DNA from: Ostrinia nubilalis | Taxonomy: Eukaryota; Arthropoda; Insecta; Lepidoptera; Crambidae | NCBI RefSeq assembly: GCF_963855985.1 | Contig: NC_087093.1 | Location: forward strand, 5,649,501-5,713,500 | Length of the DNA: 64,000 nt | Direction of reading: 5' to 3' | Shown here: positions 9,554 to 20,757 of the stretch, piece by piece | Numbering within the stretch: position 1 is the stretch's first letter | Layout of the letters: the number at the start of each line of letters is the position of its first letter | The notes under the pieces: generated by a model | What the model saw: only the letters and a program-made list of their open reading frames with translations | Told to the model about the DNA's origin: nothing | Database searches by the model: none | Made by a program: the position numbers and the translations under genes

Positions 9554-11836
9554 CTGCCGCACAATTTATAAACGCAGTAAGTAACACGTGAACAGTTTCG
9601 AGAAAAACGCGATCAAAGTTGAAATTTAATTTTGGGGTGTCTACAATTAGTTACGCAAATATTTGTAAAAAAATATATATGGGCTTATAGAGCTAAACTC
9701 AAAGTTTATTTTGATATGAGGTTTTTGTATTTTAATTAATATTTTGTATTTAAAATTATTAAAAAACTGTTTATGTTATGGATTAACTAAGATTTCGTTC
9801 GATACTTACTACCCATGAATGCAGTATGATTGTTCCTTACTGCGTTTATCAGTAGTTTTCGTTACTTACGGTACATGTGTTAAATGATTGATTTAAATTT
9901 TAGTTCTTACAACGTAATATATGCGCCGTATCTTTACAACTTACTGCATTTATGAGTGGGAGTGTGAATCAAAATAATTTATCAAAACTTTAAATGCGCA
10001 GTAATAATACAATTATACTGCGCTTATCATAAGCCAATAACGCTTTCATGTTGAACTTTCCCAAATGACCAAGGGGTAAATGAAACAAGTAATACAAAAT
10101 AATTGCTGAGATCGCTTGTTATTCAATCAAAGATTAATATATGGCACCCACTTTTAGATCTTAAATATACCAATCTAATAAAATAAAGACTCGGTCGTTC
10201 GTTTCAGCCGAAAGACGTCCACTGCTGGACAACGGCCTCCCCCAAGGATTTCCACAAAGACCGGTCCTGTGCCGCTCGCATACAGGCACCTGACGCGACC
10301 TTCACCAGATCATCGGTCCACCTAGTGTGAGGCTTGCCCAAGCTGCGTCTTCCAGCTCATGGTCGCCACTCAAGAACTTTCCTGCCCCAGCGGCCATCAG
10401 ACAACTCATAGTGTCTCCAACCTTCAGAGGAGTGGGTACAGCACGGCATTTGACATGATTTTTGTCTTGTCCATTAAAGACCCATTTGTTGAGAGGCTCT
10501 ATTGAGGCAATCGAGGATTGAGCTTAGATCCTCCACGTTTTCAGCCATGACTACGATATCGTCCGCGAATCAAAGATGGGTGATGTACTCGCTGATGATA
10601 TTTATGCCCAATCCGCTCCAGTCCAGAAGCTTGAAAACATCTTCCAGAGTGGTAGTGAACAGTTTTAGAAATATCACATCTCCCTGTCTAACCCCTCGCT
10701 GCAACTGGAGTCCTGATCCCGGAGACGGACTGACATTGTGGCCTATTCGTACAAGCCATTCAACGATTATATCTATAGGAAATTTAGCACCGTTGGAGAG
10801 ACTAGCTTGAAGAGAGAAGTCTTTCTCATAGACCACAAATGCCAGACAAAGTTGCTGATTATTCTCCTCAGTTTTCTGCCATAGATAAGTATGTGGTCTA
10901 TCGTACTAAAGCCTTATCGGAAACTGATTTGTTCGGGAGGCTAGATGTCGCGTGAAACCATTCATGATGACTCTCAAAAACAGAATCAGAAGTGAGATGG
11001 GTATAAAATAAATTCTTCAACAAGGTTTTGTTGCCTTTTTTGAAGAAGAGTATCACCACACTTCTGTGCCATGCCGTAGGCGTTTTTCCCTCAAGGATGA
11101 CGGAATCGAATAGCTTCTAAAGAGCCTTTAGTACCGGCGTTCCGCCTGATTTCAGAAGCTCAGCCGTGATTCCATCATCGCCCGGTGCCTTGTTGTTTTT
11201 CAGCTGTTTGAGAGCCATTCTAATCTCGTACAGACACGTCTGGGATATCTTCGGTATAGTGACGGGTCAATCTAGCTCTTGGGTCTTCGGCTAGATTTGT
11301 CATTTGGACAGGTTTTCAACTTCTTCCAATAACGTAAGAGTCAGCCACTGCGTTCATAACATGTTAACACCTAGGCAGCACTCTGACAATCCTTAGTATG
11401 TACGCAGTATAATTGTAATTACTGCATTAATATTAAGTACAAGTCATCTGTTTTTCCTATGGAAACATAATATCAGTGTGTGTTTAAGTGGAATTACTGC
11501 ACATATACTATGTGCAAGGTGAACTTAACAATTGTAGAAACATAATAAGAATGATGTAATTGGCACATACTGCACTATTACTGTGTAGCAAATTAAGTAA
11601 GCGCGAGTATTCACGTAATGTTAAGTTATTATGTGCTCTTACTGCTAACATAGTATGTGAAGAAACCTACAATCTGCTCTTTACTGCGTTTATGATAATA
11701 TGTATCTTCCGTTCTAAGATAGATAGAAAAAAACGGGTCTTTGATTCTTATAGATCGCGATGTCAGGATTCAGAATATTCAAAACAATCATAAATGCAGT
11801 AAGTGGTACTTACTGCGTTTATAAATTGTGCGGCAG
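9554..11836. mobile_element. DNA transposon with ~28-bp inverted ends and repeated ACTGCGTTTAT motif, inserted in LINE 3' UTR
   Basis: CTGCCGCACAATTTATAAAC at the left end is matched by its complement at 11817-11836, and the inverted match extends through GCAGTAAG. The LINE 3' UTR continues on both sides. Variants of ACTGCGTTTAT recur in the outer ~500 bp of each side, for example at 9838, 9950, 10017, 11346, 11683 and 11810. The central part is an RTE-type LINE fragment. No transposase is visible. The exact termini are blurred because the target itself looks palindromic (CTGCCGC/GCGGCAG). Superfamily not assigned. Confidence 0.7.
10196..11335 (-). pseudogene. RTE-type LINE reverse transcriptase fragment, broken
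   Basis: On the minus strand, 10836-10570 encodes the RT palm region (GVRQGDVI, LFTTTLEDVFKLLDWSGLG). The catalytic FADDIVVMAENVEDL follows directly but is preceded by an in-frame TGA where the family has Arg (10574-10576 region). The 3' end of the family lies near 10196-10270 (GACGTCCACTGCTGGACAAC). Upstream sequence to ~11335 gives further degenerate RT pieces. It is 5'-truncated and has a stop, so it is a dead copy. Further fragments of this 3' end occur near 23893 and 28833. Confidence 0.7.
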
Positions 11837-11975
11837 AGCGTCGGGGCACGCGTGCGTGCATGCACGCGTGGCTCGATTAATGCTGAGCGGGCGCCTTTTT
11901 GGCACAAAATATGCGTGTACAGTTTTAAGTCCCTTTGTTCTGTTTTTCTGTTTTCTTTTGTGTCAAATAAAGTTT

Positions 11976-12006
11976 TTCTTATTCTTATTCTTATTCTTAT
12001 TCTTAT
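11976..12006 (+). repeat. (TTCTTA)n microsatellite tail of LINE
   Basis: About five units of TTCTTA follow an AATAAAG at the end of the 3' UTR. Such short tandem tails are usual at CR1-group 3' termini. Confidence 0.8.
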
Positions 12007-13379
12007 GTTTGACCTTTAAACTTTTTATTTATAAAAACTTTATTGCACACAAAATATTGCAGTACAAAAGGAGAACTTAATGCCGTATGGCATTCTCTAC
12101 CAGTTCTGTCAAACAGAAAATTCATCTTTACACCAGGTATTTTTACTCGGCTACATTGGCTACATACCTAATTCCATTAAGAGCTTGTCAATAAAGAATA
12201 GGTACTCATACTCAATAAAGCAGGTGTTTGTATTCTAGCTATCTTCGAGCGGAGATAAGCTCGACAATACAAGCATTGCTGGCCTAACCACATGCTGTCA
12301 GCTAAGACGATGTATTATTATCCCTCTAAAGCTATTAAGAGCGTTGTCACATTTTTCATGCAGAAATCGCGAATTTGGCAGATTTCGAAATGATTTTAGT
12401 CATATAATTTATTGTTATAGCTTCTTTTTACTTATATCATCGTAATTATCATACGTTTTTACGGAATGTCTATTGACAAAATCTCGTTCAAATTGGATTT
12501 TTGCCTACGAAAACAGCGAATTTCGAAAGCCCGATTTCCAGGTAACTCGCGAAGGCACAACTTTGAACTAATATTACAACAAATTTATTTCTAAGTAAGA
12601 AGATAGAATGTATTCATTAGAATAAGCATACCCTGAAGAAGAAAGTGTATTGAGAAAATTTTGATGTTTAATTCATTAAAATGCATTTTTATCATGTCTA
12701 AGATAGTCAAAATTCGAGAAAATTACTGCAAGAAAACAGGTCACATCTCATAATCTAAAAGTCATTTGGCAACATAAACTACTTTATACTTAAGAAGAAA
12801 CATAATACTATTATTGTGTGAAAAAGAAAAAATATCTATCTTCAATCTTCAAATGAAAAATTAATTTGAAAATACTATAAAATCGGGTGCATCAAATGGC
12901 ATAAATCAGTCGTGCTTTGGCACTCGTAGACGCCGGGTCTATGTCAGTTGACTGCCCACTGACGTATAAGCGTCACGCGTGATTTTTTCGTAAATTGTAG
13001 TATGATTGAGTACTTGTGATCCGCAAGTATTTTTAATTTATTTGTTTAGGTAAATCGGACTTGTAATTTCTTTCTTTTCAAACTTTTTATTATTTTACTT
13101 ACAGAATATGGGTAGAATAGATAAAAGATAATAATATTATTATGGTATCTGTTTGGTCAGGAAAAAATAAATGACTAATAAAAATTTTAACAGGGTGTCA
13201 AAACATTAGTCTATGCTATTGTGTTTCTACCAACATAAAATATACTCTTCCTTACTAATAAAAGTTGAATAGCGTCTGTATGGTGATATGGTCACACAAC
13301 GCTTCGTCATGTTTTTCCGAAAGTTCAATTACTGACGACTGAATGAAAGAAATTGGTGCGTAACTATTTATCTGATATT
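12007..13379. other. intergenic; short retroelement-like 3' end at 12020-12110, otherwise nothing recognised
   Basis: A TTTATTTATAAAAACTTTAT stretch followed by ATGCCGTATGGCATTCTCTA looks like the reverse-oriented 3' end of a common lepidopteran retroelement. The remainder is AT-rich with no gene or RNA seen. Confidence 0.35.
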
Positions 13380-13735
13380 AAACTTTTCAGTAAATTACCA
13401 CAAACTGTTGTAGAATTGCCCATTCATAAATTTAAAGCACATATCAAAAGCACCTTAATGAAAAAGGGCTACTATAAAGTTGATGATTATATAAAGGATA
13501 AAAATGTTTGGAATGTTTAACTACCTAGCTCGCATCAATACTTATGACTATAATTTGTATACTTTAAAGACTGTAAAACCTTGAAAAGAAGGCTGACAAT
13601 AGTGACTGAGTTTCTTGCGCTGCTTCTTCTCAGCACTGGCCCATTTATTGTCCCGAAGCAGTGGTAGGGTTAATATTGGGACGTGTAAAAGCGCTTTTTT
13701 AAAGCCTATTTGCAAAAATAAATGAATTTTATGAA
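13380..13735 (+). mobile_element. 5'-truncated non-LTR retrotransposon, ORF2 C-terminus plus 3' UTR
   Basis: 13380-13520 encodes the last 46 residues of an ORF2 (KLFSKLPQTVVELPIHKF ... YYKVDDYIKDKNVWNV stop). It is followed by a 3' UTR with CTGAGTTTCTTGCGCTGCTT, CTCAGCACTGGCCC and GGGACGTGTAA. The same 3' UTR recurs at 37105-37220 and 38650-38790. Truncation just upstream of 13380 is typical of target-primed insertion. Confidence 0.65.
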
Positions 13736-13919
13736 TTTTAATTTTTAAACGTTTAGTAATAAAGGGGTAGGTCAGGTAAATGGCAAATCCACCAGCGGTC
13801 TCTCGATGACACTTAGACAAATAGTTTTATAAAACGTCAACTAAGTTGGTTAGGTATTTGTATTGTAGATACTTATACAAATGAACGTATAAAATGAGTT
13901 TATTTTTAAAAGTATAGGT

Positions 13920-14545
13920 ACAGGGTGGAAACGATAAGTGATTTCACTTGATTTTTAATTATACAAGATATCGAGAAACTGTTTACTGTTCCTGTAAGTG
14001 CTTCATGAGCTCTTTAAAACAATAACAATAAATAGGTCAAAGAATAAACTGGATCTATGCGAAAATTCAATGTTTCCGAATTTCATACTAAATGTATGCC
14101 GTCAGCCATACCTACCATATATTAGAAGTGTTAATTTTTTAAATTTAAATTTTTAATTGAGTAATATATAATAATCAAACAACAAACTCGTAAATTGCAT
14201 TCTTATTTAAATTATTTACGGAAAACATGATTTTAGGTTTAACTTGCTACAATATCATCAAGAGATACTAATTAATAAATAATACAGATAAAGGGGACGG
14301 CATTAAGACACTCAGAATTCTCAGAAAAAATTGATTTCGTGTTTGTTTGTAACTGTATTAAATGTATGAAAGCTGGAAATATAGGTTTTTTGAATAGATT
14401 CAGTTCGTTCTTAAACATATTATTGATGCCGTTTGCTAGGTCTCATGAAGCACTTTTTCAGTAAGTAACCATTTGTTCGACATCTTGTATACCTACTATA
14501 AGAAATATTCGAGTGAGATCACTTATCGATTATTTTCGTCATCCT
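13920..14545. mobile_element. DNA element with inverted ends (ACAGGGTGGAAACGATAAGTG type)
   Basis: The left end ACAGGGTGGAAACGATAAGT plus GATTTCACTTGA is matched in inverse near 14512-14540 (TCGAGTGAGATCACTTATCG). A partial relative begins at 40707. No coding sequence inside. Confidence 0.5.
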
Positions 14546-14575
14546 TATTTGTATTAAATTTAATTAAAATACACT

Positions 14576-14700
14576 AAGGCTGAGATGCACCACCTAACTT
14601 TGACCCTAACTGACAACAACCGGTGTTTTATGTTAGACGGATTTTTGACATCCAAAATTTTGATGTCAATGTTAAAGTAAGACGGTGCAACACGGCCTAA
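14576..14700. mobile_element. short MITE (GGCTGAGATGCACCACC family)
   Basis: The ends AAGGCTGAGATGCACCACCT and AAGACGGTGCAACACGGCCT are approximate inverted repeats. Relatives occur at 37872-37970 (right part) and 63700-63823. Confidence 0.55.
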
Positions 14701-16140
14701 CAAATGTATCGTAGACAGTACTTTTTATTTTCTTTATAAATCTTTCTTTTCTTTGTAAAGCTATCTACAAGCTTTTATTTTCTTTGACATCTGGAGTTGT
14801 AAAATCTTGCAACTTAAAATTTACTTACTTCCCGTTTTCCCATTGAGCTGAAATTTTGCATGCATGCAAAATTTCGTTTCATTTCGCACTAAATAATTTA
14901 ATTTACACGTGTTTTCATGCGATGGCCAAGTCAATATATTTATGTAAAACGTTAATGATTTCCTGGACTGGACTTGGTATTACATGGATCTCACAACTTT
15001 TTACCGTAGAACAACTGAGTAGTGAGACTTGGTTTTTTGACAAGTATTGTTTTTGATGGGTTTGTATTACAGAACGCATGTGTACCTAATAGGATAACTG
15101 TTTAAAAACACGATTAGATAAATTTTGCTCTATGGATAGAAATCTTAAAGTTACCTCTGATTTTTTAGCATTATACGACCGTGGTTTGTAATAATAAATT
15201 CTATAAAATCACAATGATATCAGTATTTACCTCTTTGATTTCCTGACTTGTTTAGATTTACAAAAACTAAATATTTATTATTAACTTTTAGATAATAATT
15301 TGAATGGCGCTTACGATGTTTAGTTACGAGCTTTTTGATGGACACAGATATTATATTTAAAAAAGGGCACGTTCGTTTTAATAAATTTCATTCTATTTAT
15401 TTAACCTATCCATATTTATGTGCGGAAACGTCACAAAATCAGAATAAATTTTAATTTTTCCAACCCGCATCATAAAAACTAAAAAGTCAAAAGTAAAATG
15501 TTAATAGTAAATATTTTTCATAAACAAGCATTTGATACTGTAAAAAGAATAAAATAAAACATAAATTCTTTCAAACCCATCAACTTATTACTTTACTCAA
15601 TTTAAAGATTTAAAACTTGTCGCGGGATTTACTAGTGTAAAAATACATTAATTACGTAACTTGATTTTGCTAAAAGTCTGATCTGAGAAAAAATCAAATA
15701 GGTAAATTATACATTATTTCTTTATTATTATGTATGATGTACTGTCTTAGGTACGATACAACTACGGATTAAGATCGTTTAGTCGACGCAGCGTTGAAAT
15801 TGTACAGATAAATGTGGTTTGCGCACTCACTACGCGACGTCAAGCAATAAAAACCTAAAATTCGAACGCCAACTTTTTGCTACAACGCTCTTAAGGCGAT
15901 AATAGAGCTCTGCGACAGCCCTGATAACAATGCTAATTCGCTCAGTCTTGGAAATGTGTAAGAAATGTAATGTTATCGTAAACTGTAAATAGATTTTCCC
16001 TAATAAGTACCTATACCTACAATAATCTATTATTTTGAGCATTAAAGTCACTGTATTCTTAACTGAAAGAAATTGAATCGCAATGTACGGGATTTGACTA
16101 CTCGACTGCGCAGTGCAACAAAGACGGGTACCTAATGTGA
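14701..16140. other. AT-rich intergenic DNA, nothing recognised
   Basis: Both strands were read for conserved protein motifs, RNA genes and terminal repeats; none was convincing. Confidence 0.4.
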
Positions 16141-16157
16141 TCTACAGGGTGTTTGGC

Positions 16158-16200
16158 GGAAGGTTAGACAAACTTCGTGGATGTATAGGTAAGGTCATTT
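16158..16200. repeat. 43-bp repeat, inverted copy at 22931-22973
   Basis: GGAAGGTTAGACAAACTTCG through AGGTAAGGTCATTT is found again in the opposite orientation at 22931-22973 with one mismatch. The pair brackets the split LINE and its insertion. It could be the ends of one large element or two independent small elements. Confidence 0.6.
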
Positions 16201-16413
16201 TTATTTTTTATTTTTTTTTATTTAACGGTTTAACGATTAACGAAGTTAACTATTTGATTAACGGTGCCCACCTATGGACATCATCAATAGATTCATTAAA
16301 GCATAAAAATATGCCACTCTCTTATTTTTAAGTTATAATTTTATTATTATTGGTTTTGGGCCTTCATTTGCGCCAGCTCGACCAGGTTTGATCTATTGTG
16401 GCAGCCTTTGTCT

Positions 16414-17273
16414 TTAGAGTTCACTGCTTAGTCCCGTTGAATCTATAAATTTCCAGATTCTTTGGAGCGTGATATCTGCTATCTCATCCGGGTGCATGAT
16501 GTGTCGCCCGAGATGGATACTTCTTTTGCTCATAAGCGGGCCGCATGAGCAAAGAACATGCATGGCCGTTTCTTCTTCTGTATGGCAGAATCTGCACAAA
16601 GTTTCCTCGGTCATGTTCATGTTTGATTTGTGTTTGTTTAGTTTGCAGTGGCCGGTTAGTATTCTAGTCACTGCACAGGCTTTGTATCTTTTGAACTTTA
16701 GCAGTTCCTTAGTTACTTTGTTGCTATATCCCTGAATGAGTGCTTTTGAGTGTTTTTGTCCCGATGTGGATTTCCACCACTCAATAGCCTCTTGTTTGCA
16801 GAGGGCGGTTAGTAGCGTGGTGGCTCGTTGTTTGGTGATGCCACAGAACGGTTCTACGCCGATTTGAGGGTTATCGGCTCCATCTCTGGCGAGTTCATCT
16901 GCTACTTCGTTTCCTTCTATATTCGAATGTTCTGGTACCCATGTAAGCGTTACTTTGTTGGTATTTCCCAGTGCATTCAGTGTCTCGGTGCATGTTTGCA
17001 CCAATTTTGACGTGTATTCGAAGGATTTTAAGGCCAGCAGTGCTGCTTGGCTGTCTGAGTTGATGTAGATGTGTTGATCCCGGAGCCTCCTTTCTGTACA
17101 TTTGTTTATGGCAAAGACTTCGGCTTGGAAGATTGAGGCTTCAGTCCCCATGTTTAGGCTAACTTTGAGCTTAGGCCTCTCTCCGTAGATCCCGCAACCT
17201 ACATCATTTTCCTTTTTGGATCCGTCCGTGTACCAGACGTGACTACCTTCCTTAAGGCTTGGTATTTCTGCTA
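16414..17273 (-). pseudogene. LINE ORF2 RNase H domain and C-terminus, separated from its RT by an insertion
   Basis: The frame is open from 17273 down to the stop at 16414. Ribonuclease H motifs appear in order: YTDGSK (first catalytic Asp), QAEVFAI (Glu), SDSQAALLAL (Asp) and EGNEVADELAR (final Asp with upstream WVPEHSN). A Cys/His cluster follows (CRFCHTEEETAMHVLCSC). This layout fits RNase-H-bearing clades of the I/LOA/R1 group. The upstream RT C-terminus lies at 20758-21425 in the same orientation. The two parts join at TCTGCTA (17267-17273 and 20754-20760), the presumed target duplication of the intervening insertion. The element is 5'-truncated and broken. Confidence 0.75.
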
Positions 17274-18173
17274 AAGTAGGTATTTCGCGCTGTCAAAATC
17301 TGCGCGCGCAATACTTCGCCGAAGACAGCGCGCCAAAGAGCTCTCGCGGCTACACAGTATAGAAATACGCAGTTTAGAAATACGCAGTTGGTTAGCTTAG
17401 GTTGACTTCCTTCCGTTCAAGCGTCACACTCACAGGACTTTCTAATACAAATCATATCCAAGTGATACAAATTAAAACAACTTTCAAAATTTTTGGGAAT
17501 ATATTTTAGAATCGAATAAATATAGAATATAACTGCCAAAGTAAACACGGTTCAAAGAGGCGTGGCGTCACCCGACCTTCCGGAAGTTCCGCGCCGGCTA
17601 AAAGAATTTCAAGATTACGTCACCCGACCTATCGGTAGATCCTCGGGAGCTTGAGCGATTGGAAAAACATTTTATGATCAGTTACTCGTAGTAGCGATTA
17701 TTTAGAGCTTGGATAATAAAATATAGTTGTTGCAATTCACAAAGCTTTGCATGTGGTTAATTACATTAATCAGTACACGGATCAATTTTGTTTAGTCTTT
17801 TTGTTTATTATAAAAATATCACACTAAAATTGCATACATAATTTGTTTGTATTGGTCTGGGTGTTTTCTTTCCACAATTTATGTATAACGATGTACGGGG
17901 CTCTGTATCGAAAATCACTATGAGCAATAAGCATCACACACTGTTACCTGGAGTGCATTACCGCAGCAAAATTTTTATAAATGTTGTGCTTTAGAGAGTC
18001 GAGAGTATAGCAGATAATTAGTCCATCGTGAGCAGAAATTTGTCCACTAATAGCAAAATTCGTTCAAATTATAGTTTTAAAGTTATTGGCTAGAAGATTC
18101 TTTTATCTTGCAGCTTAGACCTTTAGCTACAGACCTTAGACAGTATTTTTGAAACATTCTTACGCATGGTGGA

Positions 18174-19137
18174 TAGTACGAGAGCCCACGACCAAAACCA
18201 TGTGTCATAGCAATACGGCAAAAACCCTATAAAATCGTTAGATTGTATGATTCTGAACCCGACTAGGTGTGTAGTAACGGTCGAAAGTGTAGCAACTGAG
18301 TGGGAGGCCATTTCTGCTGTGTCAAAAAAAAAAGACAGTCGGTATTATAGCAATACGTCTGATAGTGAAAATGTACATAGATTTTATAATTGTATTACGA
18401 AAAAGTTTGTTTTCAGACATTTTGCGCGTAGCATATAGCCTGTGCGCATTTTTGAAAATGTCAACAAATTTAGCCGACCTGTATCATAGCAATACGGATA
18501 ATTATTTTTTTTAACTTTTCGTATTGCTGCCATGATTACCAAAAACCTGTTTTCAGACACTTTAGGTGTATCAAAAAGTTGTATGATAGAGAAGGTGCTA
18601 CACTTAATTTGTCTGATATAAATTTTTTGCACATGTGGACAACTTATTTTATCATGTCCAACAATTTTCAGACATATTGCTATGATACCGATCGGTAAAA
18701 TTTGTTAACATTTTCAAAACGGTCTCAAAATTTAATGCGTTCACATTTCCGTCTGAAAATTGTTTTGTTCGCATCAAATAACCAAAATTTACTAATAAAA
18801 AAGATTTTCAGACGTATTGCTATGAGACATTTTTTTTGTCTCATTTTTAATTTTTTTAAGTGATTTTACGGGTTTGCGCTACACCACTAACGTCTGAAAA
18901 TAATGTTTCCGGTATCTCAGAACTATCATTCAACTACAGTCTGCAAATCAGACATATTGCTATGATGCAGTTCGGTAAAATTCTTTGACAATTTTGAAAA
19001 TTCGGTCAGATCAAACGCTACGCGGAAAATGTCTGATATTGGTATTTTCGAGTTCAGGATAATCGTATCTATCGATTTGATGCGGTTTTGGCCGTATTGC
19101 TATGAGACAAAAATTTTGGTCGTGGGCTCTCGTACTA
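18174..19137. mobile_element. 964-bp MITE with mirrored TATTGCTATGA motif array, 3-bp target duplication GGA
   Basis: The terminal inverted repeat is TAGTACGAGAGCCCACGACC / GGTCGTGGGCTCTCGTACTA. GGA is duplicated at 18171-18173 and 19138-19140; the uninserted sequence survives in the neighbouring satellite copies (GCATGGTGGAGGAAGGGACG). The motif TCATAGCAATA occurs at 18205, 18344 and 18484, and its complement TATTGCTATGA at 18675, 18815, 18955 and 19095, at ~140-bp steps. No coding capacity. A 3-bp duplication fits several superfamilies (CACTA, PIF/Harbinger). Confidence 0.8.
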
Positions 19138-19158
19138 GGAGGAAGGGACGCTCTAGAG

Positions 19159-19370
19159 CAGTGGTTCTTAACCGGTGGTCCGCGGACCACTGGTGGTCCC
19201 TGGAGGCATTCCAAGTAGTCCACGATGTGCACTTGCACACCTTGGTCAAAACCACTTTTAACTGATTTTTGCAGTCAAACTGGTTTTGACCGATTATGAG
19301 GTGGTCCCTGACAAGACAGAAATTAATTTGGTAAAATGGTCCCTCATGACTTAAAGGTTAAGAACCACTG
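19159..19370. mobile_element. 212-bp hAT-type MITE with 8-bp target duplication CTCTAGAG
   Basis: The ends are CAGTGGTTCTTAACC and GGTTAAGAACCACTG. CTCTAGAG occurs immediately on both sides (19151-19158, 19371-19378). The 8-bp duplication and CAGTGG ends are hallmarks of hAT. It is inserted in a copy of the 178-bp satellite. Confidence 0.9.
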
Positions 19371-20757
19371 CTCTAGAGACTCAAAACTACAAGGATACAC
19401 ATGAACTCCAGTTTTAAATCCGTTGATATCTGCTGCATCTGTCATGTTTTTGACTATAAGATTCTTCTATCTTACGGCTTAGACCTTTAGCTACAGACCT
19501 TAGACAGTATTTTTGTGAAAATTCTTACGCATGGTGGAGGAAGGGACGCTCTAGACACTCAAGTCTACAAGGAGTCACATCAACTCCAGTTTTAAATCCG
19601 TTGACATCTGCTGCATCTGCCATCTTTTTGGGTAGAAGATTCTTCCATCTTGCAGCGTAGACCTTTAGCTACAGACCTTAGACAGTATTTTTTTGAAAAT
19701 TCTTACGCATGGTGGAGGAAGGGACGCTCTAGACACTCAAGTCTACAAGGAGTCACATGAACTCCAGTTTTAAATCCGTTGACATCTGCTGCATCTGCCA
19801 TCTTTTTGGCTAGAAGATTCTTCTATCTTGCAGCTTAGACCTTTAGCTAAAGACCTTAGACAGTATTTTTGAAACATTCTTACGCATGGTGGAGGAAGGG
19901 ACGCTCTAGAGACTCAAGTCTACAAGGAGTCATATGAACTCCAGTTTTAAATCCGTTGACATCTTCTGCATCTGTCTGCCATCTTTTTGGCTAGAAGATT
20001 CTTCTATCTTACAGCTTAGACCTTTAGCTACAGACCTTAGACAGTATTTTTTATTATTTATTTGTGTCAGTGTGCTCTTCTAAAGAGTGTAAGACGATTG
20101 TATGTAGGTACTATTAAAATGTAATTTTAACTCATTGGTTTTGTCTCATTTGAGGAATGTACTATGTATCATGAGTAGAGTCTTCGTTTAAAAGGATGCG
20201 AACGATTTAAATTTCAATAGGTAGACAAAATTGATAATTCTTAATTATCAAAAATTTAAGCTTTCTCCAGTAACACTGATATTATTATACTGTGACTCAT
20301 CAAAGTCATTATTGTCAAAAATATTGACAAATCGCGAACTGTCACGGCCAAAAAACTGACACGCGTCCGTCCTCCGTAAGCGCCACCGCGCGACTGATTG
20401 AGATTGTCCAAGCCGTCATGGACGATTTTTTCCACATTTTTTAACATTGTAACTAAATAAGACGCAATATAAAAATTTCATCCGTTAAAAGCCCTCAAGT
20501 TATTTCTGAACTTTAGTTTAGTAAAAGATTTAGAACCTCAAATCGCTTATTTTAAAAATAAAACCATAAATAGAAAACGAATAGAGGTAACTTTGGGAAT
20601 ATATTCTATCGAGTCAACTTCATCAAATCGTGTTTCCATCCGTTAATAGCCCTAGAAAATATCCTCAACTATGCCCAATAAAAATCTTAGCCTTTAATTT
20701 TACTGTTTAGTACCTCAAAAATGAAAAATGAAAACCTCATTTTCGCCATTTTCTCTG

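Larger units (their letters stand above)
3425..12006 (+). mobile_element. CR1-like non-LTR retrotransposon (LINE), nearly full length, 3' UTR interrupted
   Basis: The element has ORF1 (3565-4803), ORF2 (5280-8141), a long 3' UTR and a (TTCTTA)n tail at 11976-12006. The 3' UTR runs from 8142 to about 9553 and resumes at about 11837; between them sits a DNA transposon with inverted ends. Both ORFs lack stops or frameshifts, and ORF2 has endonuclease and reverse transcriptase but no RNase H, as in the CR1/Jockey-type groups. The 5' boundary is uncertain; the tRNA-like boxes at 3432-3484 are taken as the earliest supported part. Confidence 0.8.
18075..20052. repeat. ~178-bp tandem repeat, five copies, interrupted by two MITEs
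   Basis: The shared block AGAAGATTCTTCTATCTTGC begins at 18092, 19456, 19634, 19812 and 19993. The last four are spaced 178-181 bp apart. Each unit also contains CTTAGACCTTTAGCTACAGA, TTCTTACGCATGGTGGAGGA and AACTCCAGTTTTAAATCCGT. Removing 18174-19140 and 19159-19378 restores the same periodicity between the first two copies. Confidence 0.85.
17274..20753. mobile_element. 3.48-kb insertion of unknown type flanked by 7-bp direct repeat TCTGCTA
   Basis: The insertion separates the RT and RNase H parts of one LINE ORF2. TCTGCTA is present at both edges (17267-17273 and 20754-20760), and the minus-strand copy on the RT side supplies the premature TAG. The interior holds a 178-bp tandem repeat, a 964-bp mirrored-motif MITE and a 212-bp hAT MITE. 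No terminal inverted repeat, LTR or transposase was found, so the class is open. One extra base must be missing for the LINE frame to rejoin, so the junction is inferred. Confidence 0.55.

Noticed and set aside
18075..20052. CRISPR array
   Set aside because: The 178-bp units are contiguous without unique spacers, and the setting is eukaryotic.
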